Of a DNA stretch of 64,000 nt, positions 37,901 through 47,949 are shown piece after piece. The stretch spans positions 20,339,073-20,403,072 of the forward strand of contig OW203767.1 in assembly GCA_934045905.1 (NCBI GenBank), written 5' to 3'. Each line of letters begins with the position of its first letter. Positions within the stretch are counted from its first letter, which is position 1. Below the pieces are notes generated by a model, which saw only the letters and a program-made list of their open reading frames with translations, ran no database searches and was not told where the DNA came from. This stretch comes from Leuctra nigra. Lineage: Eukaryota; Arthropoda; Insecta; Plecoptera; Leuctridae. Position numbers and translations under genes: made by a program.

Positions 37901-40900
37901 AGGTAGTTCTATGTACAAATTGAAAATTGCATCCAAATTTCTAGACATGTTTTTATCACAACAAATCATACGCCAATGCGTTAAGGAACTTGCATTGTTG
38001 CTTTGTGTCATCTTTTCCCATAAAGTCTTGACATCAACATTTTTTATGTATTAATCTCTCAAAGAAGCAACTCACCAAAGTAGTACTCCTGCACCGTGTT
38101 GAGATACCCGTAGAGCGGCGAGTGTCCGAAGATGACGACCATGCGCTCGGGCTTCTTGCCGACCACCAGGTTGGCGGTGTGCCCGGCCGACTTGAGCGGC
38201 GCGCCGCGCACCGTGATGTTCTCCCAGGTCTTGGCGCTGACGTCGAACGCCCACAGCTCGTTGCAGATGGCGCCGTGCGACGTGACGCCGCCGTACGTGT
38301 AGAGCTTGTCGCCGAACAGAACGGTGCTGTGCGCGTAGCGTTGGCCGGGCAGGTTGCGACTGTCCATGTGCAGAGTCTCCCAAACATTACCTGTGCAACA
38401 TCATGTATTAATGGCTTAAATCACTGTTAATTTGTGTGAATCGCATCAGACTCAGTAAGGGATGATGCCAATAATCTCACAAAAGATTCATCATTGAACA
38501 GGTATGGCTGAGTGGTTAACGCTCTGAACTTGTATTCCGGAGGCCCGGGTTCGATTCCTGCGGCCGGCCTTCCTGACTGGGGTTTTTTCGTGGTATTCCC
38601 TCAGTCGACAGGCAAATGCTGGGAAGGTACCCTACTAATAGGCCACAACCGCCTCCTTCCCACCATCCATCCTTACCTACTTATCACCATCATCTCCCAA
38701 TCATCATCATAATCATTCATCCGTCGCCATTAGCCTCGCTGCAGAACAGTACGACGTTTAGCCCCAGAATAAAATCATTTTCTACTGCCTATTGATTTCT
38801 AGCAAGATCGATTCCTTGGTTTCACCAAAAAATTATTTACAGTTTTTACTGTTTTATTGATGGTTAATCTGAAAGAACTGTCTGTAGTTAAGGTCCAGTA
38901 TATTATTCCGATGCTCGCGCATCAATGCGATCACCGAGCGTTGTCCTATTTTTATTTTTTTTAGTGGTGTTCAACGATGGACTATTTGCAGGGCCCTTCC
39001 CGGCATTTGCCTCTCCACTGTGGGAATTGAACATGAAATCTTCAGAGTGAAGTCTAGAGCTTACTCTCAGAGACAATTTGCTCCGTTCTGCATGACATGC
39101 ATCAAGCGTCTTCTTGGTCTTTTTAACTCATGACTCAAACTGTTTTTTAGTTACTTTCCCTTGGTTGTTTAGTGTGATACAGGACGTAGCAGATACAGGT
39201 TATACCTAATTACCACTATTCATATAGCAGTAAAACAGATCAAAATCCTCGGGACAAAGGTGAAAAAAAAAATCCCCATTGTCTGGAAAGTGAAATGTTC
39301 CATTGTAGAAAGTCATCAAGACCAACATATTCTCATATTTTACACATTATCAGCAAAACTTGTCAAGGATATCAAGGATGTCTATTTGTGTTGTATCACT
39401 ACAGCCTTATCATTTGCTACCACCACATACCACAAGCCACAAAAGAAACAAGCGTTTTTGCGTGTTTTTTTTTTCATTTCACCATTCACAAGTTTGCCGT
39501 GTGTAGATTTTATTTTCATCGCACTGCATTTACTTCATTGAGGATAAGTGAATGATACGCTCTATTTGAACAGGACCAGTAAACAGAAAAAAGCTCTATG
39601 TGGACCCAGCTTAGGTAACACTGATCCACACATTTGTACTAGAGGTTTACTTAATTTTCAGTAGGTTGGTATTTGTTTAAAAAATTGGTCAAAATACCCG
39701 GTATTTGTTGTGAAAAAAGCTAAACTTTACATAATCTATATAATTTGAAAACAGGTATTCTACCTACTTACAAATTTCAGCATACTAATGAGTTTTCTCA
39801 CTTACAATTAAGATACACACATAAAAGTTATGCAAGATTTCGTGTTGTTGTTTTGTTTTACAATCTAAATGTGTCAAATTGTCTGTCAAGTAAGTAGGTA
39901 CTTATAGGTACAACAACAACCTAGAAGCTGGACAAAATATATGACAATTACAGTGGAACCTCCTTAGTACGTTTTCAAGGGACTGAAGAAAAAAAACGTA
40001 CTAAAGGGAAAAACATACTAAAGAAACAATTTAACATAATTATGTTCTTATGGAGAAAGGACCTTTTTAAAAAATCGAACTAAGGAGAAAAACGTATTAA
40101 GGAGAAACGTACTACGAGGTTCCACTGTACCAAATTGTGAGTTTGGCTTGATCAACAGTTTTTCTCATGAAATGATTGTTGAACCGACTGCTCACCGTTG
40201 AAGTCGTAGAAGTAGATCATCTCCGCTCTCCCGTACGACTCTCCCCCGATGATGTAGAGAGAGTCGCGCCATACGGACGCGCTGTGCGACGCCGAGCCGG
40301 CCGGCACGATGTCCTTGGGCTGCACGACCTCCCAGTAGCCGTGCGCCGACAGCTGGCTGCAGTCGTCGCCTCTGCACGAGTCAAGCAGACGTTAACATCT
40401 TTGCACTCGCGTTCAGCGACTGTCAGTTTCATGAACTCAGTTTGTTGATGTTGGGAATTTTAAACAAAGCAAATAAATTACAGTGTGGGGATCTACGTAG
40501 AAGGATAACATGTTTGCACATGTACTTAACATTCATTTCAAAAGGTCTGATAAATAAATGCATGCATGTAACATGCTTTGGAATTAGATAGCATCAGTCA
40601 CAAGACATAAGATTCCTAAGTACCTATACCTAATAAAATCTATAGCCTAGCATCAGTGTTGTGACTTCTAGATAATATTTTGAAACTATCTATTATCTTA
40701 TCTAGATAAATAAATCGTTTATCTTTTATCTAAGGTTTTAAGTAGGTATCTAGTAGATACCTAACGAAAATAGCATATTATTCACGCATATTATTTTAAA
40801 GGGGCGATGCATATAAATGCGGGTAGATTCACAAAAAAATAGTTATTTTCATCACGTTTCTTCATAACAGGAAAAATCAATGCTTTTTCCTGTTATGAAG

Positions 40901-43373
40901 AAACTTGATGAAAATAACTATTTTTTTGTGAATCTACCCGCATTTATATGCATCGCCCCTTTAAAATAATATGCGTGAATATAATTATAATTCCCAATTT
41001 TGAACAATTGGTTTCCTTTCAAAAACTGAACATATTTTTCAGCCTTTCTCATATTTTTGTCTTTATTTATCTAACTAAATTATCTAGATAATTTTTCGAG
41101 TTATCTTTATCTTTATCTAGATACATTTTTAAATATTTATCTATTATAGAGATAACTTCTTTATCTTTATCTAGATAACGTAGGTAAATAGGTTATCTGT
41201 CACAACACTGCCTGGCATGATCAAGCATTGTAGTGTAGAATCATAAAATTAAAATAACACCAAACAAGTAAAAGCTCAAAGAGAATGATAATTTTCGTGA
41301 CTAAATTGCGATTGTATTTACTTGAATCCATGACGGCAGTCGCAACGATGCTTCTCTCTGTTGCACTCTCCGTTTTCCCGACTGCAGTTGTTGGGACATA
41401 TCGCGACGTCGCACGCCGGCCCGGTGTAGGACGCATCGCACGTGCAGACGGCGTCGATGCACACGCCGTGACCCGAGCAGTTGACGTGCGAGTAGCGGCT
41501 CGGACACGAGTTCAGCCTGAGTCATGAATCATAGCGTCTCAGGTCATAGAGAATAGCAGTGAGGCAACACCAATGTCCTTTAGTAGTAGTTCTAATGAAT
41601 TCAAAAGTACTTAGCTAGGTACAGAAAAGAAGCCAAGACAAGTTTTAAGGTTCATTTATAAAGAAAAGCAGTAATACACCTCCAATCTTGAGTTAGAGAT
41701 GATGATTTGTAAGTAGGTAGGATCTACGTCTTACACTGTTAAGGTGGCTCATCCAATCGGGCATAGTCTCAGATTTTCATAATTTTTTGTCTACTTATTG
41801 ATAATCATACCATACACAATCCTTGAAAAAATTAAACACTTCTTGTGTCTAGTTTCTGAGATAAATTGAGATTTCTTCCCCATGTTATCTTATGGCAGAC
41901 AGGTAAAATCGTGTCACATTAAGGCCAATAATGAAGATCTAATTTTTATGTTGTCCCAACTTTGAACAAAAAACTTATTTTCTGAAAGATAGTTGGACAT
42001 TCTATTAGGAAAAAAAATTTAAACAATACCAACGTGTGCCATTTTAAAAGTTATAAACCAAAAACGAAATGATTTCCCTATACCTCCTGTGTTAAAGTTT
42101 TGTTCAATCACGGAAGGCAATCAATTGAAACCTCGCTCTAAGACAGGAGTTGCATGTTAAATTAAATTTTATGATTCTTTAATACTTAAATATAGTTTAA
42201 ATGTTGGAAAAAGTAATTTATGATGGTAATTTCAAAAAATATTTTTTTTGGAATGTTCGATCGGTTGAGATCGGTTAAAATGCATTTGGTACTAATTTTT
42301 CCAGTTTAAAAGGTAGGCCGAATTGAAACCTCCGTTTCACACTTTATAATTTCTCTAACTTTGCTCTGCAATGATCTTTACAACATTAGATTTTGAATTA
42401 GGGGTGGGAAATCTGTGAATTTAGTAAGCGCTGTCAAAAGTTATGCTTTTTAAACAATTTATACGTGCGAGGAGTGAGGACAATAGTGCAAATTGCCTCT
42501 CCTGTTGGTCCATCCTTATAAAAGAGGATTTGTCATAAACAGAGCTTCAATCAACACACTGCCCATATCTTCCAGATTTTCTACTTCATTAGGTACTAAC
42601 AAATTAAAATAAAAATTATTTTACAAAACAAATAGGTTGAACTAGTTTTCAGCGAGTTTGACACATATTTTGGGAATTACAAACAGCACTTTTTACAATT
42701 GAACGTTTGTATGTTACCTACCCACCTACCAATTAAAGTCTTCCTTTCAAATGGTCACGTGACCAACAGCTAAGCCACTCCCAAGAGAAATCTGATTGGC
42801 TCGCTGATTGAAGATCGCCACTCTCATTGGCTTAGAGAAGAAATAAAATTAGAAAATCGAACATATCTCGAAATTTACTATGGTGAGGTATCAATATTAT
42901 ATTTTATTCAAAAAGCATAGATTTTTTTACACTGAAAAAAAATTTTTCCAAAGAATTGTCATTTGAAGCACGCCCCTCACAACTAGTTAAAAACACCAAC
43001 ATTTCCATTCCAGACAGAAACTACCACATAACACTGTGGTTAAAACTGCGACTTTGAAAGTGATATATCTCGGAAATTAATGTGGATAGCCCATTGTTTT
43101 ATGGTATATTTGGAATCAGCGTATTTTTATCTGTATAATTATGAAATTTCATCGAAATATCATTTACAGGCAGTTTTGAAAGGAAGACTTTAAATGTTTA
43201 AATGCACTTTGACTTTTTTAAACGTTTTTAATGTGTTTAAACGTCCCAGCCCTAGATGTAGAATGCATATGTAGATTAGAATAAGTATAAAGTTAAACTT
43301 ACTCAAAACATGGCCTCTAGCCTACTAACTAAAAAGTGTGACAAAATAATGTGTATGACTGGATTAGCCTATC

Positions 43374-43416
<43 letters not shown>

Positions 43417-44690
43417 TATTTATCAACAACAGAATACAGGATTCCACATGTGTGATATGATCAATTGCGTAACTAGTAACCTATCTAAAATACCTAACAT
43501 TTAAAACAATGATTCCTGGGCACATGTAAAAGATGATTAAGATAAAATAATGTATTGTTGACATGGCTAGCCATTGATATTATCACTGATACATGGTTAT
43601 TGCATTAGTAAGTTTGACACCTATTGTCTAACATGTTCAATAGACATTAGATCCCTACTCTTAAAAAAAAAGAACAATTAGGAGAAACATTCAACACGTA
43701 AAAGACACAGTAGTACCAGTTGATCCTCAATGGAACCTCTACAGTACATACAATAAATTGTACTGTGCTACAAATTTACAAAAACTCACCTGTATGTAAT
43801 GTTAAATCCCGTCATGTTGTACGCTACATCGCTATAGAAATGCAGCAGCGCCGATCCCGACCGAGCTACAATCTCGGGTATACGTCGAATGCTGTACCCA
43901 TCCTTATACATAAGTCCGCTTAGAACGGCTAATAAAGGCGAATGGACCGAATCTCCATCGTACACGTAGAGATGATCCCAGCCACACTCTGTGGCAAACT
44001 CTTCGAAGTGTAAGCGTATCGTTGTGTTGGCAGCTCCACCAGCATCGACCAGCCATGAGCACTTGACATCAATGGAGTAGTTACTTGATCCATCGTGTAT
44101 CGTGCCGTAAGCGTCCGATAATCTGTTAAAAAAGGGGAATATAAAAGTAGGTCTAACTATAGCTTCATTGTTACTATGTATGAATATGTGGGTGTGCTTA
44201 TGAGTGTTCGAGATGTGTAAATGTTCACGTAGAAAGGTAAATGAGTTTCGTTAACTCGAAACCTTCATCTAACTGGTACAAGAAGAGACTCAACCCTGAA
44301 ATAGGTCCACCTTGAAAGAGAAGTAGCGACATAACCTATCAACCTAGTTTTGTCACGAAATGGTTAAAAACTAAGCTTTTCGTGTGGGGGATATTATTGT
44401 TAACGGAATTAAAAATATTATATTGATATTAAGCAAACGTTATCCTTTTACCTGACTTTTCCGCCACAAAATTGACAGGAGGATCCCTGCCAGCCATCAA
44501 AACAAACGCAACCAGTGCCATTTACGCACTCGCCATTTACACATTGCACACTTGTACAGTTCCCACTAGACACTATATGAAACACGAAGGAATACACTAC
44601 AATTATACACAATAATTTACTTCGAAGATTACATTTTCGACGATATTTTGATTTAAACAAGAATAAAAACATCTGCGGATCTACTGCCAT
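25960..44690 (-). CDS. ATRN: Attractin / Distracted-type multidomain membrane protein, 17 coding exons
   Basis: Coding exons in transcript order: 44690-44452, 44122-43790, 41516-41322, 40371-40196, 38390-38076, 37311-37128, 36596-36294, 35767-35588, 34789-34597, 33744-33589, 32602-32413, 31672-31493, 30717-30574, 30111-29797, 28130-27914, 27040-26733, 26096-25960. Every junction is GT-AG and in phase, giving 1254 residues. Order: signal-anchor-like hydrophobic stretch (about 27-43), EGF, CUB (80-190), EGFs, kelch repeats (about 255-581, e.g. VFGGNTHNDT), cysteine-rich PSI-like modules, laminin-type EGFs (about 882-985), a membrane helix (about 1107-1125), then a cytoplasmic tail with the conserved MASRPF and PIALEPC motifs and C-terminus DSCI. 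Vertebrate attractins act in cell-surface signalling, pigmentation and myelin upkeep; the role here is inferred by family only. Oddities: no C-type lectin domain between exons 10 and 11, and weak donors after exons 8 (GTCGGT) and 9 (GTATTG). The start could also be Met7. Orthology to ATRN versus ATRNL1 is not resolved; MEGF8 is excluded by the domain order and tail motifs. Confidence 0.93.
28186..28988. mobile_element. 803-bp hAT-type MITE in attractin intron 14
   Basis: The ends TAGGGCTGTGCGGG and CCCGCACAGCCTTA are inverted. GTGTCTAT is a perfect 8-bp duplication (28178-28185 and 28989-28996). The left end lies 55 bases from the acceptor of exon 15. No transposase was found. Confidence 0.88.
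31152..31308. mobile_element. Pogo-like MITE, copy A
   Basis: CAGTGGAACCTCTTT faces AAAGAGGTTCCACTG, flanked by TA on both sides. The interior holds ACGTATTAAGGAGAAACGTA. TIR and TA duplication fit the pogo/Tigger branch of Tc1/mariner. Confidence 0.85.
32095..32259. mobile_element. TTAA-type MITE, copy 1
   Basis: TTAA-AGCTACGTTTACAACTCG faces CGAGCTGTAAACGTAGCTAA. The interior is GC-rich for this region. Matches 33033-33189. The right TTAA has mutated to CTAA. Confidence 0.6.
33033..33189. mobile_element. TTAA-type MITE, copy 2
   Basis: TTAA-GCTACATTCACAGTT faces AACTGTAAACGTACC-TTAA. A TTAA duplication is characteristic of piggyBac-type integration. Located in the attractin intron where a lectin-domain exon would be expected. 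Confidence 0.65.
33332..33494. mobile_element. Pogo-like MITE, copy D (degraded)
   Basis: GTGGAACCTCTTTAGTATG on the left is recognisable; the right end has decayed to GCGCAACTG before TA. The interior matches the other three copies. Confidence 0.7.
34250..34406. mobile_element. Pogo-like MITE, copy B
   Basis: CAGTGGAACCTCTTTAGTAC faces GTACTAAAGAGGTTCTATTG. TA flanks both sides. Same family as 31152-31308. Confidence 0.85.
38498..38776 (+). repeat. tRNA-derived SINE, copy 2
   Basis: Same family as 20359-20641: TATGGCTGAGTGGTTAACGC as A box, GGTTCGATTCC as B box, the shared CAGTCGACAGGCAAATGC body and GTACGACGTTTAGCCCC before the tail. It sits in the attractin intron between exons 4 and 5, in the orientation opposite to the gene. 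Confidence 0.85.
39951..40127. mobile_element. Pogo-like MITE, copy C
   Basis: CAGTGGAACCTCCTTAGTAC faces ACGAGGTTCCACTG, with TA on both sides. Slightly longer than copies A and B. Confidence 0.85.
40654..41210. mobile_element. 557-bp hAT-like MITE with a 201-bp palindromic core
   Basis: The ends CAGTGTTGTGAC and GTCACAACACTG are perfect inverted repeats. The flanks CCTAGCAT and CCTGGCAT differ at one of eight positions. TATCTAGATAA motifs recur on both sides of the core and could be subterminal transposase sites. No ORF. Confidence 0.85.
40780..40980. repeat. 201-bp near-perfect palindrome
   Basis: ATTCACGCATATTATTTTAA on the left is mirrored by its complement on the right, and pairing runs almost unbroken to the centre near 40880 (TTTTTCCTGTTATG against CATAACAGGAAAAA). 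The loop is only a few bases. Confidence 0.9.
41815..42130 (+). repeat. Interspersed repeat in attractin intron 2
   Basis: The segment at 41815-41930 (TTAAACACTTCTTGTGTCTA, CATGTTATCTTATGG) matches 13625-13740 directly, and 41975-42130 matches 14935-15075 in inverse orientation. The differing orientations suggest a rearranged or foldback repeat. Confidence 0.6.
43374..43418 (+). repeat. (TTA)n microsatellite
   Basis: About fifteen uninterrupted TTA units in attractin intron 2. Confidence 0.95.
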
Positions 44691-45660
44691 CTTTGGTTGA
44701 CCATTTCCGCGAGGTGAGGTGAAGGACTGGATGATACGTCACAGGCCCCAGAATGCACTTTAGGACATGATTTTTGACGTAAAAATGTACAGTTAATTTG
44801 GATGAAGGCGGGCTCATGACATTTTATGCTTGAGATTTATTCATATTGTAAATGTCAACGAAACTCTTTCTGGCACTGACTGCTACCGTCTGTAATAGGA
44901 AACTGGGATTTAATAAATCAATAGTTAAATACCACACCCTGTCAGTGCATGAGCATAAGTGAAGAATATACCTTTTAAATCAGGTTTCTTATAGGAGGTC
45001 GTCAACCTCTGCTCAACGCCCTTTAAAACGTATGGCTTATAATGCTGATTGCTGTGTTCGTGTTATCAGAACAATACAATTGATTATAATTTTTAATTAA
45101 ATGTTCTATTATGCATTGATAATGAAATCAACTCACTATATAAACTTTATTTTAAATAAATAAAACGTAGGTATATTGTAATCTCTAACAGAGTAAAGTC
45201 AAAAATGGAAATAAATTAACGGGATTTCCTAAATCTTTAAAATTGTGGATTAAAATACATATTTTCCTGCTGTCCATTAGGTATGTTACACAATAATGTA
45301 ATTATTTTTAAATTATATTTGAACATATTCTATACTTATATCATTACATTCCATTAGTTTTTGCAGTTATGTTTCCTTGTAAAAGTTTAATTTGATACCT
45401 TGATTACCTGTTGAATTTTAACTAAGGAGGCAGTGATATTTTATAAAAGTTAAACTTGGAAGACAAGATTTTTTATTATGTAGCTCACTGTCTTTTATCA
45501 CTGATATTATTTAATTAACTATTTATAAAACATTTTTAATCAAATGCTTCCTCTGTCATTAACAGCATTTAATAGTTCTCTTAAGTAAGTATATCAGGAA
45601 TAAATATATAATTAAATAACAAAATTGAAATCAAATTGGCAATTTATCTATCTTTTATTT
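44691..45660. promoter_or_regulatory. Divergent intergenic region between attractin and the coiled-coil gene
   Basis: About 1 kb separates the attractin start on the minus strand from the first coiled-coil gene exon on the plus strand. It should hold both promoters and perhaps a missing 5' exon of the coiled-coil gene. It is AT-rich; no TATA or Inr element could be assigned with confidence. Confidence 0.35.
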
Positions 45661-45696
45661 CACAGAATGCTAACGGCTCTACAATCAGTCTTTTAG

Positions 45697-47674
45697 AAGT
45701 TGTCTTTGACAGTGGCTAGCAAGGGAGAGCAAGGAACGACGAACCCTAATCACCATTGTGAAGAAAAGTTAATTGTATTAGAGGCTGAAACAGCCAGGTT
45801 AAAATCACTAGTTTTTGATCTGCAAATTACATTAGCAATGCACAAGAATCAGGATACTAAACGTAAAAGTGCAATGAATGCAATACGAGATCTTGCGTTG
45901 AGCAAAAAGGAAGAACTCACAATGCAAGAGGCTAATGGTAACTAATACCATATTGACTTGACAGTGGAGTAGGTAAAAATAAAAATAAATAACCAGAAAT
46001 GTTCCCAGGTAAATTTTCAGACCAACAAGATAGCAGAAGAAAGATGGACAAAGTGGGACGGAAAATTGGCCCAAAAACAACGAAGCCAGCCAGACGAAAA
46101 GTTCCCAAGCACGAAGCAATTGATAATCATTCCGAAATTGAACAGTATGTGAAGGAGGTAAGCAGGCACCAGATAGACCTACCTATCAATAAACAAAGTA
46201 TAAGCAAATTTTATTATTTAAAATTTCTTTCTTCAAATTTAGATTGAGTCACTGCGGTTGGCACTCGAAAACGCTAACGAATGTATCTATAATAATGCAA
46301 CGAGCTTGCACAATGTGTGTGTACTCTACATGCGGTTAAAGACATCTAAAGACGTCATGCAGACAAATCTGAAACGGATGAGAAAGGAATACGAAGAGGT
46401 GAGCCATTACCAGGTTTCATAAATTTAAAAAAAAAAACGTTGATCAAAATTACTGGGCACTTATAGAATGTTATTTCTTGGTTGGGCAGATTACAAATCA
46501 CTTGATTGAAAAATTGACTGATGCCAGAGATGAAATCGATATAATTGCGGATAGAAGATTTCATGAACGTTTAGATAACAGAAGAGCTACTTTGCTTCGG
46601 GTAAATGTTACGAAAACCAAATAATATTCTATAATTTGGCCTTTGAAAATATTATCTACCTATTGGTTTTGACTAATTTAATTTCTTGAGTATCAATACA
46701 AAATTCAAAAAAGTAATATTTTGGTTTTTCTGTTACAGGCATTACAGCAAAATGGTCAGCTGCGATTGGAAAATTCAAAGTTGCGTCAAGAGCTTAATCA
46801 TGCAAATAAACTCGAAAGGAAGGAAGCTCATCGATGTTTTTCAAAAATGAGTCTGGACCAGAATAATGACAAGATAAAGTACATATCAAGATCCACTAAA
46901 GGAAGGAACCAATCAGAACGTTTAAGAAGAGACGGAATGTACCCAGCGACTGTGCCGAGAGCCCTCTCCAGCGATCGCGGTTGCGGAGATCGTAACAGCC
47001 AACATTTATCCGAGCAAAAGTCGTTCAAACGTACAATAGGAAGACGCGTTTCATTTGACAGAAAAATTCAAAGTAGAACCACTTTGCCATCAATTCATAG
47101 TGGCTCCTCTTCGCATAAAGAATTGTCTGACGAAGATGAACTGATTGACTGCTTTGTGAAGGTCGACAAAAGAAATCCGATCGAGGCACGCAAGTCAATT
47201 TCAAATGCCAAGTCATCGATGAGGAGAAAAGATGTTGATCAAGACTTGGAGAAACCTACTGGTCCGTCTTCTGAAATTAAACAATCATCGGTAAATGTTG
47301 AAAAGTCAATACTTCGTCAAAATTCGCAAAATATATCCGATGCGCTGCGGCTGAATCTTCAGAATATGTCATCTCATAAAAATGTTGATAAATGGGAACT
47401 GATGCATGAGAAAGAAACAGATAATATGATGGCTGATAAAACCAAAATCTTGAATATGCAAGATTCTAATGAATCAATGTGTTCTTCTGAGTATAACAAC
47501 AGAACTCTGTCTGCTCCTGGAAATGTAGAAAATGCTAAATTTAATTGTTTGCCATCAGAATATTCTCCCAATAATACTGAAAGAGACATTCAACCTACTA
47601 AAAGATATAACGAAATCTCTCCTCAAGAAATACCAGCAAGTGGTGAAAAAGAGGAATGGCAAACAGAAGTTTAA
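45697..47674 (+). CDS. Coiled-coil protein of unknown family, 5 exons, 5' end unresolved
   Basis: Exons 45697(?)-45937, 46021-46157, 46243-46398, 46490-46600 and 46739-47674 join in frame with GT-AG introns to about 525 residues. Four short exons encode a charged, heptad-rich coiled coil (KLIVLEAETARLKSLVFDL, later ALQQNGQLRLENSKLRQEL). The long last exon is basic, Ser/Asn-rich and probably disordered, ending EEWQTEV. The product is not recognised. A centrosomal, kinetochore or shugoshin-like scaffold would fit the shape, but no diagnostic motif is seen. No ATG opens the first listed exon: the frame meets a TAG at 45694, so it probably starts at the acceptor TTTTAG (45691-45696) or needs an upstream exon between 44,700 and 45,660. 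The first in-frame ATG otherwise is at 45838. An AATAAA lies at 47854-47859. The gene is head to head with attractin and 276 bp upstream of SIL1. Confidence 0.72.
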
Positions 47675-47853
47675 AAATTGCGGCTGAAAACTAGCCAATA
47701 AGGGCGCTCCTTTCACAATGACGAAGTCGTATTTCATTGGTCAAGGACTTCGAGTCTCACGGCCGTTGATTGGTTGCTAAGGACACGTCAACATCAATTC
47801 ACAATCACATGTGATAAGTGTCAAAATAATTTTGGAATTGCGTTTTCAGTTGT

Positions 47854-47859
47854 AATAAA
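47854..47859 (+). terminator. Polyadenylation signal AATAAA of the coiled-coil gene
   Basis: A canonical AATAAA lies 180 bases after the coiled-coil stop codon and only 90 bases before the SIL1 start codon. The 3' end of one transcript and the 5' end of the next must therefore abut or overlap. Confidence 0.5.
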
Positions 47860-47949
47860 GTGTATTTGTACGTCAAGCGAATTATATATCGTCTGTTGTA
47901 ACAAATTGATCGAATTTATTTGTGGTGTTTTAAAAAACTATACAAAACT

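Noticed and set aside
45697..47674. Shugoshin identification for the coiled-coil gene
   Set aside because: The layout is similar, but no conserved C-terminal SGO motif could be pointed to, so no symbol is given.
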